Shown here piece after piece: positions 36,459 to 45,140 of a DNA stretch of 64,000 bases. Position 1 is the first letter of the stretch, and the number at the start of each line of letters is the position of its first letter. Under the pieces are notes generated by a model. The model ran no database searches, was not told the origin of the DNA, and saw nothing but the letters and a program-made list of their open reading frames with translations. Origin of the DNA: Colwellia psychrerythraea (GTDB taxonomy: Bacteria; Pseudomonadota; Gammaproteobacteria; Enterobacterales; Alteromonadaceae). The DNA lies in the NCBI RefSeq assembly GCF_000764185.1, contig NZ_JQEC01000016.1, positions 186,001-250,000 of the forward strand. The letters run 5' to 3'. The position numbers and the translations under genes are program-made.

Positions 36459-37460
36459 TTATTGGGGGATATTTACCGCGCTAGGGTTAACTTGCAACAT
36501 CGCCCTACTGTCAATGAATTGCTCCACTTGGGGAATCTCATCAAATTCACTCATTTGGGTTTCAATAGCCCAAATGGCTTGATACTTTACACTCAATATT
36601 AAAGACTGGTTCAATGCTAATTTAAAAATATAATCTGGCCAGACCCAATCAATAAGCTCTGCTGAAAGTTCTAGTTCATTAATAACAATCTGCTTGGATT
36701 CAGCTGGGTTCGAAACAATATAATCAATGGCAATGTTTAGCCCCTGAATTATGCACTTTGCTTTATCCACCAATAACGTATCAGCTGTTTGAGAAATTAG
36801 ATTAAAACTGAGTATATTTAAGCTTTTAGTATTATGAATTTTTATTTGGTCATTCAGTAATTGAGCACTTTGAAAAGCAAAAGGTTCCCAAGGTACAAAG
36901 GCATCCACTTCATTATTAATAAAACCATTTATAAGTTCATCTGGTTTAAAATGAATAAGTTCAACATCCTCAGTAGTTAATCCTTCAAGGGCTAACAAAG
37001 TACTAAGAAAGTATTCACTGGCCGTTTTTTTAGTGACACCTATGCGCTTACCTTTAAGGTCAATAGATGAGTTGATTTTTGCCGATGGGCGAGTAATCAA
37101 TTTGACATCATTATCGGACTGAACAAACATAGCATGGCTAACAAATGCTTTATTGGCCAAGCTCTGAAAGGCAATCACCGAGTCTGAACTGGTGCCAAAG
37201 TCGACTTCACCACTTATCACTTTAGCAAAGGCTCTTTGACCGCCAACAACCTGATCAAATTCAACACTTACACAAGTACCATCAAAAGCACCAATGGCTT
37301 TAGCGACATAAAAAGGTGTAGACAAAGGGGTTTTTGAAACAGCAATCATGACGGAATATTGCGGCGGCTGCCAACTAGATTGAAAGTTTGAATAAAGCAA
37401 AGCCGAGCTAATAAAAACCAGCAAGGTGATCAAAGATAAAGTGAGGGCTTTATGAATCAA
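36459..37460 (-). CDS. NMT1/SsuA-like periplasmic substrate-binding protein
   Basis: 333 residues with an N-terminal hydrophobic segment (ALTLSLITLLVFISSALLY). The domain begins MIAVSKTPLSTPFYVAKAIGAF and continues with FGTSSDSVIAFQSL, LKGKRIGVTKKTASEYFLSTLL and VDAFVPWEPFA, the pattern of binding proteins for nitrate, sulfonates or thiamine precursors. The start is TTG at 37460, since later ATGs would lose the signal. No ABC permease or ATPase gene is nearby; instead it is followed directly by a diguanylate cyclase gene, so a sensory role is likely. Confidence 0.86.
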   Translation of the reverse strand: MIHKALTLSLITLLVFISSALLYSNFQSSWQPPQYSVMIAVSKTPLSTPFYVAKAIGAFDGTCVSVEFDQVVGGQRAFAKVISGEVDFGTSSDSVIAFQSLANKAFVSHAMFVQSDNDVKLITRPSAKINSSIDLKGKRIGVTKKTASEYFLSTLLALEGLTTEDVELIHFKPDELINGFINNEVDAFVPWEPFAFQSAQLLNDQIKIHNTKSLNILSFNLISQTADTLLVDKAKCIIQGLNIAIDYIVSNPAESKQIVINELELSAELIDWVWPDYIFKLALNQSLILSVKYQAIWAIETQMSEFDEIPQVEQFIDSRAMLQVNPSAVNIPQ

Positions 37461-37582
37461 AATCAGTAAGACAAAATAAAATTGTTTCTTAAGTATAGAA
37501 ACAATTTATATTTTTGGATCACTGAGCTTAAATCAGCTTACTAATTTAGTGACTACATTAGTATTTTTCGCTCTTTATGGCG

Positions 37583-38800
37583 CTAAAAAAACGCTTGGAT
37601 TCCCGTTTGAGCGCGCCCTAATATTAAGGCATGCACATCATGGGTGCCTTCATAAGTATTAACGGCTTCAAGATTCATCACATGACGAATAATGTGAAAT
37701 TCATCACTAATGCCGTTGCCGCCATGCATATCGCGTGCTTGTCTGGCAATATCGAGCGCTTTTCCACATGAGTTACGTTTAATTAAGGAGATAGCCTCTG
37801 GTGCAAGGTTGTTAGCATCCATCAAACGACCTACTTGTAAACAAGCCAACAAACCAGTAGTAATTTCTGTTTGCATATCAGCAAGCTTCTTTTGAATGAG
37901 TTGCGTTGCTGCTAACGGTTTACCAAATTGTTCTCTGTCTAAGGTATATTGGCGAGCACCATGCCAACAAAATTCAGCTGCGCCTAGTGCTCCCCAAGCG
38001 ATACCATAACGTGCTTTATTTAAACAGCCAAAAGGGCCAGATAAACCACTGGCTTTGGGCAGTAAATTCTCGCTTGGTACAAAAACATCTTCCATCACTA
38101 TTTCGCCGGTAATTGAGGCACGAAGAGAGAATTTACCTTCTATTTTAGGCGCTGATAACCCAACCATTCCTTTATCTAAAATAAACCCTTTGATAATACC
38201 GTCGAGCTTGGCCCAAACAATAAAGACATCGGCAATGGGTGAGTTAGTGATCCACATTTTACTGCCATTGAGTTGATAACCGCCTTCAACCGCAACGGCT
38301 TTAGTCGCCATACTGGCGGGATCTGAGCCTGAATTAGGCTCAGTTAAACCAAAACAACCGATATATTCACCCGTGGCAAGTTTTGGTAAATATTTCATTT
38401 TCTGGCTTTCACTGCCATAGGCATGAATTGGATGCATAACCAGTGAAGACTGCACGCTCATAGCGCTGCGATAGCCGCTATCAACTCGCTCTACTTCACG
38501 GGCAATTAAGCCATAACTAACATAGTTAATACCCGCACAGCCGTATTTCTCTTCAATAGTAGCGCCCAGTAAGCCCATTGCGCCAAATTCTTTCATAATT
38601 TCTACATCAAAATTTTCATGACGATTAGCCAAAAGGATACGTGGCATGAGTTTTTCTTGGCAATACTGATGTGCTGTATCTCGAAGTAAACGCTCTTCTT
38701 CAGAGAGTAAAGAATCAAGTAATAATGGATCTTGCCAATTAAAATGGACTTTATTTCCCTTACCCGTTTGACTAGCTTTATTTGCTTTAATATTTGACAT
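37583..38800 (-). CDS. gcdH: Glutaryl-CoA dehydrogenase
   Basis: 405 residues from the ATG at 38800 (AGGTGA 7 nt upstream; a GTG at 38809 is rejected). Acyl-CoA dehydrogenase fold with FAD-binding motifs [13 protein letters not shown] near residue 148 and [18 protein letters not shown] near 185; the catalytic Glu is in [17 protein letters not shown] near the C-terminus, where glutaryl-CoA dehydrogenases carry it. It converts glutaryl-CoA to crotonyl-CoA in lysine and tryptophan breakdown. No other pathway genes are adjacent. Confidence 0.94.
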   Translation of the reverse strand: MSNIKANKASQTGKGNKVHFNWQDPLLLDSLLSEEERLLRDTAHQYCQEKLMPRILLANRHENFDVEIMKEFGAMGLLGATIEEKYGCAGINYVSYGLIAREVERVDSGYRSAMSVQSSLVMHPIHAYGSESQKMKYLPKLATGEYIGCFGLTEPNSGSDPASMATKAVAVEGGYQLNGSKMWITNSPIADVFIVWAKLDGIIKGFILDKGMVGLSAPKIEGKFSLRASITGEIVMEDVFVPSENLLPKASGLSGPFGCLNKARYGIAWGALGAAEFCWHGARQYTLDREQFGKPLAATQLIQKKLADMQTEITTGLLACLQVGRLMDANNLAPEAISLIKRNSCGKALDIARQARDMHGGNGISDEFHIIRHVMNLEAVNTYEGTHDVHALILGRAQTGIQAFF

Positions 38801-39113
38801 GAAATTCACCTAGAGTTGCTGTTTCCGCGTTATATCACGAAATACTAATGGAAAGCTTTCACAAGTCAATCCAATACAAGCGTCATGATGAGCTAGAACA
38901 ATAAAATTCATCGCCAAACCAGTTTAAGGTGCACGTTTCAACACTACTGAATCTTGCATATTGAGGCAGCTTGAGTATACGAACTGACACTTTCTTACAG
39001 TTAGTTGACAGTTTTTCGACACTTAGGTTACTGATTTACACATCAATGTACGACAAAATTTACCCATACAAAATACACATATACAATTAAAATAGGACAG
39101 GGATCGCCCACTC
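38801..39113. other. Divergent intergenic region, gcdH / TonB receptor
   Basis: 313 bases. A TTGACA at about 39003 could be a -35 element for the receptor but no good -10 follows at 17 bp. No Fur-like box is seen, unlike the imelysin and feo promoters. Confidence 0.4.
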
Positions 39114-41210
39114 ATGAGACTAACTTCAACCACAGGCATGGCAAGTTCACTTTTATTGCTCAGTTTTTCACTACCCATTATGGCTATAGAAACTGCTGCT
39201 GAAACTGCACCAGAAAAAGATAAAGCAAAAACAACTCAGAAAAAAGTGGCTGAAGAAGGTCTTGAGGTTATCGAAGTTACCTCAAAACGTAATCAAGCTA
39301 ACAGTGAAATGACCGAACAAACTGAGCAACTAATGAGTGTTGCTGGTATTGGTAATGACCCTCTAAGCGCTGTTTATAGTTTACCTGGTATTGTATATGC
39401 CGGCGGTGATACTGGCTCACCCGCTGTTCGTGGCTCGTCTCCTGATGACAACGCTTTTTATATAGATGACATACCCGTGGGTTATATTTTTCATTTGTTC
39501 GGTGACAGTATTTTTAATGAAAATCTCATTCAAGACTTTAGCCTTCACCCTGCAGCATTTGGTAGTGAATATGGGAATGCCACGGGTGGCGTTTTTGATG
39601 TAAAACTACGTGATCCTCGCCAGCAAGAAATTGAAACCACCATCGACCTAAGCATGCTAAAAAGTGGTTTCATGGTTGAAGGTGAAACTTTTGACGATCA
39701 AGCATTTTATATATCTTATCGTCGTAGCCAAATTCATCTGTTTTTACCTGAAGGTGAAGAAGATGAAGGCTATACCATATTTAAAGCCCCTGTTAGTGAA
39801 GATTACCAAGGTAAGTATCAGTGGTTAATCGGTGACTCTCATAAACTAACCTTTAGTGCCTCAGGTGCCAGTGATACTGGCGGCGTTAATATATCTGAAG
39901 AATCTGAAGATGGTCGTATTGACCCAGATAGCGTTGGTGACCTCAAAATAACAACCGCGTTTGATAGCCAAAGTATTTCTTGGCAATATTATGGTGATGA
40001 ACAAAAGATCATGCAGTTAGTCGCAGGCCACACTGTCAATACAACCGATGAAATATTTGGTAAAGGACAATTTATAAAAGTTGATGAAGAAATATATAAC
40101 CTGCGCTTTTCATCACAAATCACTTGGCTTGAAGATCACAAATTAGGTTTTGGCCTTGATTACAGTAAATCAGACGTCGATTACAGTTTCGATATCATTC
40201 CTTATTACTGCACAGAAAATGATGCTGATTGTGACTCAAATAAAGGCGATCGAATTCAAGACAATGCTAACTTAACTGATGAAGATATCGCCATTTATGT
40301 TCATGATATTTGGCAAATGAGTGAAAGCTGGCAATTAACCTATGGCGTGAGAGCTGAAAGTAATGATTATACCGACCAAACATTTATTCACCCTCGACTT
40401 GCTTTAGATTGGTTTGCTGCAGACGGGCTAACTTTTAAAGCAAAGTTCGGTACTTATAGTCGCTTCCCTGATGTTGATACCGCATTAAACAAGTTAGGTA
40501 ATCCTGCAATAAAATCTCCGGAATCAACTCATTACTCACTTGGTGTTGATTACCAGTTGAACGACATATGGTTTACCTCTCTTGATATTTACCATAAAGA
40601 GTTAACAGAATTACCACGCTCTATCGATGAACATTCAGCCGAGGCTGACTTTGAATTACATTACACTAATGATACTTCTGGTGATGCACAAGGCGTTGAA
40701 TGGCTGGTTAGGCATGAGCGAAATAATGGCTGGTTTGGTTGGGCATCGTTAAGTTGGTCTCAAAGCCAGCGTACTGATGATTTAACCAATGTTTCAGCTG
40801 ATTATTATCTAGATACGCCTCTGGTTGCCAATGTGGTAGCAAATTATCAACTAAACGAACACTGGGATTTTGGTTTACGTTTTACTCTGCGTAGTGGCGC
40901 TAAATATACACCTATTACGGGTTTACGTGAAAACCCAGACTATGAAGATCATTTCTTACCTGAATATGGCGAGTTAAACGCAAAAACTTTACCTGTTTAT
41001 CACCGCTTAGATTTAGAAGCGAATTACCAAACAACGTACTGGGGTTATGACGCGCAGTGGACTATGGCTATTATTAATGCCATGGCACAGAAGAATGTCT
41101 CTGGTTATTATTATGAACCTGAAGAGGGCGATACCCCAACCGAATTTAATATCAGCGGTGAAGAAGATATTGGTGTATTCCCTTATATAGGTTTAAAAAT
41201 GAGTTTTTAG
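39114..41210 (+). CDS. TonB-dependent outer membrane receptor
   Basis: 698 residues. Signal peptide to about MAIETA, then a Glu/Lys-rich linker, a TonB box-like GLEVIEVTSKR near residue 50 and a plug (NDPLSAVYSLPGIVYAGGDTGSPAVRGSSPDDNAFYIDDIPVGY region, given by its VRG and IDDIPV cores). The barrel ends IGVFPYIGLKMSF with a terminal Phe. The substrate is unknown; lack of a Fur box argues against simple iron uptake. The ends of this gene are partly duplicated 3.8 kb downstream (44957-45049). Confidence 0.92.
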   Translation: MRLTSTTGMASSLLLLSFSLPIMAIETAAETAPEKDKAKTTQKKVAEEGLEVIEVTSKRNQANSEMTEQTEQLMSVAGIGNDPLSAVYSLPGIVYAGGDTGSPAVRGSSPDDNAFYIDDIPVGYIFHLFGDSIFNENLIQDFSLHPAAFGSEYGNATGGVFDVKLRDPRQQEIETTIDLSMLKSGFMVEGETFDDQAFYISYRRSQIHLFLPEGEEDEGYTIFKAPVSEDYQGKYQWLIGDSHKLTFSASGASDTGGVNISEESEDGRIDPDSVGDLKITTAFDSQSISWQYYGDEQKIMQLVAGHTVNTTDEIFGKGQFIKVDEEIYNLRFSSQITWLEDHKLGFGLDYSKSDVDYSFDIIPYYCTENDADCDSNKGDRIQDNANLTDEDIAIYVHDIWQMSESWQLTYGVRAESNDYTDQTFIHPRLALDWFAADGLTFKAKFGTYSRFPDVDTALNKLGNPAIKSPESTHYSLGVDYQLNDIWFTSLDIYHKELTELPRSIDEHSAEADFELHYTNDTSGDAQGVEWLVRHERNNGWFGWASLSWSQSQRTDDLTNVSADYYLDTPLVANVVANYQLNEHWDFGLRFTLRSGAKYTPITGLRENPDYEDHFLPEYGELNAKTLPVYHRLDLEANYQTTYWGYDAQWTMAIINAMAQKNVSGYYYEPEEGDTPTEFNISGEEDIGVFPYIGLKMSF

Positions 41211-41244
41211 CTCACCATTCAAAGCACTTGCTTTCAGTGAGCTC
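41209..41244 (+). terminator. Hairpin overlapping the TonB receptor stop codon
   Basis: AGCTCAC (41209-41215) pairs with GTGAGCT (41238-41244); an inner AAAGC/GCTTT pairing may extend it. No T run. Probably part of the 3' end of the receptor mRNA. Confidence 0.4.
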
Positions 41245-41581
41245 TTGAATGCTAACGGGTATATTATCAATTTTTTGACTTCCGTCCCCTTTTAAATAAT
41301 AGAAGTATAAATCACTTTTCTAAGTGATTTATACTTCTTGTTTGTTAATTTTCTTGCCGCCCAGCAATGTCCTAAGTAACTTCCTTCATGGTTAGCAAAT
41401 TACACTCTCTGCTAATTTAAATGAGTTAAGGTACCCCTAAAATTTGTACTAATACCCTAACTCGCTCAAGACATCTGACCACTTGACTAATTTACTTTAA
41501 AAACAAATCAATACGCCTCTTGTTATTGTATATTTATAACTCTAAGGTTAACCACTTAGTCACTCAACATGGAAAGTTTAT
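41211..41581. other. Intergenic region before the STAS gene
   Basis: 371 bases. It includes a short hairpin at the receptor stop and a strong terminator (separate entries). The 240 bases before the STAS gene must hold that module's promoter; I see no clear -35/-10 pair. Confidence 0.5.
41301..41338 (+). terminator. Rho-independent terminator of the TonB receptor gene
   Basis: 17-bp perfect stem (41301-41317 with 41322-41338), 4-nt loop TTCT, followed by TGTTTGTT. A-rich on the other side too, but the gene beyond is on the same strand. Confidence 0.82.
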
Positions 41582-42004
41582 ATGGCACCTCAAAAAGTAG
41601 CCCTGAGCCGAAAGCAAATCGGTGGTGAAGTCCCAATGGTTGCAACAGAAATTACCGACACTTGTATTTACTCAGGTCTTTTTGGCTCATTAGATTCATC
41701 TCGAATGGCCATCATTATAGATAAAGTTACTACCATAGCGAGTGCGAGACAGATTAGTTTGGTTATTGTTGATCTAGGCAATGTCGAAGCCATTGACTCA
41801 TCAGTTGCAGGGCATTTAGTGAAATTGGGAGATGTTTTACGCTTGGTAGGCGTGATTCCCATTTTTTGCGGTATTTCATCTGAGCTCGCAAAAACAATGA
41901 TTTCAGCCGGCGTTAATTTAGGCCGTTATATTACTTGTCGAGACTTAAAGTCAGCACTGATTAAAAGCCTAGAGTTATCCAATCAAAAAATAGTTGACAT
42001 TTAA
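41582..42004 (+). CDS. RsbS-like STAS domain protein (partner-switch antagonist)
   Basis: 140 residues. STAS core from about residue 20: VIVDLGNVEAIDSSVAGHLV contains Asp72-Ser73, the position phosphorylated in RsbS and SpoIIAA. The stretch PIFCGISSELAKTMISAGV then matches the RsbS type. In Bacillus RsbS binds the kinase RsbT and releases it when phosphorylated. Here the RsbT-like gene follows after 14 bp, and the output is a GGDEF-EAL protein. No RsbR-type sensor gene is adjacent. Confidence 0.88.
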   Translation: MAPQKVALSRKQIGGEVPMVATEITDTCIYSGLFGSLDSSRMAIIIDKVTTIASARQISLVIVDLGNVEAIDSSVAGHLVKLGDVLRLVGVIPIFCGISSELAKTMISAGVNLGRYITCRDLKSALIKSLELSNQKIVDI

Positions 42005-42018
42005 TCTGACAAATAACG

Positions 42019-43038
42019 ATGAGTAAAAACACAACCTCGTTATCGAAACATAACCAGGTTATTCTCCCCTCCTTGTTTTTATCAACAGAGGAGCAAGCAT
42101 ATTCATTTTCTGCACAAGTTAAACAGGCATCTATCAACCTAGGGTTTGATTCGTTTCAATCAAGCCTTATCTCTTTAGCTGTTTCAGAAATCACTATAAA
42201 TGCAGTTCGTTATGCAAATGGGGCTAAGATCCATGTATATAAAACAACTAACCAGAAAGGGTTAAGCATCCTAGTTGAAGATACTGGGCCAGGCATTAAA
42301 AATATCAAGCAAGCAATGGCCTCAGGTTACAGCACTCACAATAGCTTAGGGTTAGGACTAGCAGCAGCTAAACGAACTGTTGATAAGATGGTTATTAATA
42401 CCAGTTCAAAGGGAACTGCCATCACTTTAACTAGTTACTTACCCATCCCCAGAGAAGTAATAGACATTGGTAGCGTTTCTTTTCCTAAAATGGGGGAATA
42501 CTATAAAAGAGATAATTTCTGTATTAAAACCTATCAAGGGGAATGTATTTTAATTGCTTTGTTTGATAGTTACGAAACTAAAACTAATGTTCAAGCTGCT
42601 TTATTATTAATAAATACTTTTATTAACGAACATTATGATCTACCTTTAAAAGAGTTAGTTATAGGCTGTCATAGGCTGTTAAAAGGAGCAAATTATACAA
42701 GGAGTATGGACATGGGATTGTTGCGGATAACACCAAGCAGCGCAGAATCACTTATCGTTGGTAATATTTCAATCACAACTTTATTACCAACATCGAATCC
42801 AATTCAAAAACTATCAGGCGGTTTGGGAAGTAACTTCCCTCCTAGCTTAATAATAACTCATATTAAACTTTCTTCCCCGTTTTGCTTTGCATTACATTCC
42901 AATGGCATTGACAGTGTTTCGCTCCCCAAAATAGACACTTTAGCACTTAACTCAAAAAAACATGCCGAACATATTTTTGATAACCATGCACGTGCCGATG
43001 ACGACGCTACTATTATAGTGATAAAATCTTATGAATGA
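42019..43038 (+). CDS. RsbT-like ATPase/serine kinase fused to a degenerate PP2C (RsbX-like) domain
   Basis: 339 residues in two parts. Residues 1-135 are a GHKL kinase of the RsbT/RsbW kind: N-box EITINAVRYA, G1 VEDTGPGI and G2 SLGLGLAAAKR. Residues ~150-339 resemble a small PP2C/SpoIIE phosphatase: ECILIALFDS near 175, LPLKELVIGCHRLLKGAN, then IVGNIS and the C-terminal DDDATIIVI. The usual DG-x-GHG metal motif is replaced (FDSYETK), so phosphatase activity may be lost. It should phosphorylate the STAS protein just upstream. It overlaps the next gene by 8 bp. Confidence 0.88.
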   Translation: MSKNTTSLSKHNQVILPSLFLSTEEQAYSFSAQVKQASINLGFDSFQSSLISLAVSEITINAVRYANGAKIHVYKTTNQKGLSILVEDTGPGIKNIKQAMASGYSTHNSLGLGLAAAKRTVDKMVINTSSKGTAITLTSYLPIPREVIDIGSVSFPKMGEYYKRDNFCIKTYQGECILIALFDSYETKTNVQAALLLINTFINEHYDLPLKELVIGCHRLLKGANYTRSMDMGLLRITPSSAESLIVGNISITTLLPTSNPIQKLSGGLGSNFPPSLIITHIKLSSPFCFALHSNGIDSVSLPKIDTLALNSKKHAEHIFDNHARADDDATIIVIKSYE

Positions 43039-44743
43039 ATTAGTAGAAACGACTCACCTTAGAAAATACCTAACAGGTATTATTGGCAACGCTCCCTTTG
43101 GCATTATTACTTTTTCGGTTAATCATGAAGTAGGGATTATTAATGCCGAAGCAATAAGGTTACTCGGCTTTGAAAACTCTAACCCTGATGATTTAATTGA
43201 CGCAAGCTATAATGATACTTTTGTTAATTCATCAAAAATGTTAAAAAAATTTCAAGCGCTGGTTAAGTCTGGTGATAAATTTGAAGCTGATGTTCTCGAC
43301 ATTTCTATTAGCCTCAACATAGTGAATTTTCGTATTCGTGAACTATTTAATGGTTCATTAATCATTATTGAAGACGTAACGAAACAAGTAAAACTTGAAA
43401 AGCAGTTACGTTATCAAGCATCCCATGACAGCCTTACTAACTTAGGTAACAGGAAAGATTTTGAAGACTGTGTCGAAACCTACATTCATAAAGCTGTGGA
43501 ACATAACTTACCGGGTGCCGTTTTATTTATCGATTTAGATAGATTTAAGCCTGTTAATGATATTGCAGGCCACGCCGCAGGAGATGAGCTATTAAAACGA
43601 GTTGCTATTATCCTTTTAAGTAATGTTAGAAATAGAGATATAGTTGCAAGAATTGGCGGTGATGAATTTGCGGTATTATTAGCCGATTGCCCTTTAAAAA
43701 TGGCGGAAAAAATAGCAGAAGCTATCAGAAAGGCAGTTGATGAGATGGCTTTTATTTATGAAGGTCACTCTATTAAGGTAGGTATTTCCGCTGGAATATC
43801 CGTTATCAATCAACAAAACAATAAATTGAGCCACATTATTAACTCTGCTGACAATGCCTGCCAAATAGCTAAAAATGAGGGTCGTAATCAAATCCATGTT
43901 GCCTCCTTGGAAACAGGGGAATATAACCAACACAAACAACAAGTCGCTTGGTTACCCAAAATAACCAAAGCACTTAAAGACAACCAATTCAGGCTCTTTG
44001 TTCAAGAAATTTCAGATATTAATCAAACCACCTCGACAGCGCATTATGAAATATTGATACGACTAAAAAATGAAGACGGCAGCTTTACCTCCCCTAATGC
44101 ATTTATTCCAGCGGCCGAAAGATACGATCTTATGCCTCAAATTGATCGTTGGGTTATCGAATGTGCTTTTTCGAATATTGACAAGAAAACCAATTATTCC
44201 ATTAACCTTTCAGGGCTATCTACGTGTGACCCAACCTTAGCGCAATATATTGAATCATTACAAAAAATCCATGATATTGATGCCAGACGTATCACCTTTG
44301 AAATTACAGAAACCGCAGCCATTCAAAATATTGATAAATGCCTTATATTGATCAAAAATTTAAAGGCCTTGGGTTTTCAATTCTCACTTGACGATTTTGG
44401 TTCGGGGTTATCATCTTTTTCATACCTTAAAAACTTAACCGTAGATTACTTAAAAATTGATGGCTCATTTGTTAAAGAAATAGTCAATGATTCAACTTCT
44501 TACGCTATGGTGAAGTCGATTAACGAGGTAGGCCATACTATGGGATTAAAAACCATCGCTGAGTTTGTTGAAAACAAGGATATATTAGAGAAATTAAAAG
44601 AAATAGGAGTGGATTATGCTCAAGGATATTATATCCATAAACCTGAACAATTAAGTTACACAAGTAAACCTGCACCTAAAAAAAATTATGCTTTATCAAA
44701 CAAACCATCCAACTTATGGCAAGAAATGGATCCTATTCGCTGA
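43031..44743 (+). CDS. PAS-GGDEF-EAL c-di-GMP enzyme
   Basis: 570 residues, no membrane segment. A PAS-like domain covers about 10-118; a GGDEF domain about 130-290 with intact GGDEF and an RxxD site (RNRD) five residues before it; an EAL domain about 305-550 with EIL in place of EAL, FEITETAAI, SLDDFGSGLSSFSYLK and DYLKIDGSF. The catalytic Glu, Asp-Asp and Lys of the phosphodiesterase are present, so both activities are possible. It is the likely output of the partner-switch pair, whose kinase gene it overlaps by 8 bp. Confidence 0.93.
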   Translation: MNELVETTHLRKYLTGIIGNAPFGIITFSVNHEVGIINAEAIRLLGFENSNPDDLIDASYNDTFVNSSKMLKKFQALVKSGDKFEADVLDISISLNIVNFRIRELFNGSLIIIEDVTKQVKLEKQLRYQASHDSLTNLGNRKDFEDCVETYIHKAVEHNLPGAVLFIDLDRFKPVNDIAGHAAGDELLKRVAIILLSNVRNRDIVARIGGDEFAVLLADCPLKMAEKIAEAIRKAVDEMAFIYEGHSIKVGISAGISVINQQNNKLSHIINSADNACQIAKNEGRNQIHVASLETGEYNQHKQQVAWLPKITKALKDNQFRLFVQEISDINQTTSTAHYEILIRLKNEDGSFTSPNAFIPAAERYDLMPQIDRWVIECAFSNIDKKTNYSINLSGLSTCDPTLAQYIESLQKIHDIDARRITFEITETAAIQNIDKCLILIKNLKALGFQFSLDDFGSGLSSFSYLKNLTVDYLKIDGSFVKEIVNDSTSYAMVKSINEVGHTMGLKTIAEFVENKDILEKLKEIGVDYAQGYYIHKPEQLSYTSKPAPKKNYALSNKPSNLWQEMDPIR

Positions 44744-45140
44744 TTAATATAATACAAAAAACGTGTGGTCACCTGCACATATTTCATCCAACTAGGTTAA
44801 CAGCTTTCACAAAAAATTAGGCACTATCGCCGCTTCAGCTTATTGTCTAAGGAAAGCTCATGAAGGCTTTCATTGTGAGCTTCTAAACAACCAATAACAA
44901 TAGATATCCTAGTTAATAGTTCCCTTCCCCCTACATATAAAAAGGTTCACTTATTACTTGAAGATGGCGCTCTCCCACCGAATTTACCATTAATGGCAAG
45001 GAAGACATTGGTGTATTCCCTTACATCGGTTTAAAAATGATCTTTTATAGTTTTTTCTCAAGTTTTTTAACATTACTTACACTTTTTAAACAATAAAATT
45101 GCACGGCTAAGCGCAAGTAACAATTACAAAGTGGTAACAT
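44744..45140. other. Intergenic region with a TonB receptor relic
   Basis: 397 bases after the GGDEF-EAL gene. It holds a hairpin AAGCTCA/TGAGCTT (44854-44860 with 44876-44882) with a TGAA/TTCA inner part, likely the end of the c-di-GMP transcript, then the relic described at 44957-45049, then an AT-rich stretch that must carry the promoter of the MipA gene. Confidence 0.6.
44957..45049 (+). pseudogene. Decayed C-terminal fragment of a TonB-dependent receptor
   Basis: Reading in the frame of 44982 gives EFTINGKEDIGVFPYIGLKM, nearly the same as EFNISGEEDIGVFPYIGLKM at the end of the receptor at 39114-41210. The similarity continues upstream in DNA (CTTGAAGATGGCG against CCTGAAGAGGGCG) with a 1-nt shift, so the frame is broken. 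Only the last ~30 codons survive. It is the remnant of a second, related receptor gene. Confidence 0.8.

Noticed and set aside
38801-39113. Possible Fur box or sigma-70 promoter for the TonB receptor
   Set aside because: Only isolated partial matches (a TTGACA without a spaced -10, no GATAAT pairs).
44854-44882. AAGCTCA/TGAGCTT hairpin as the duplicated counterpart of the hairpin at the receptor stop
   Set aside because: It lies before, not after, the receptor relic, and its inner part differs, so common origin is unsupported.
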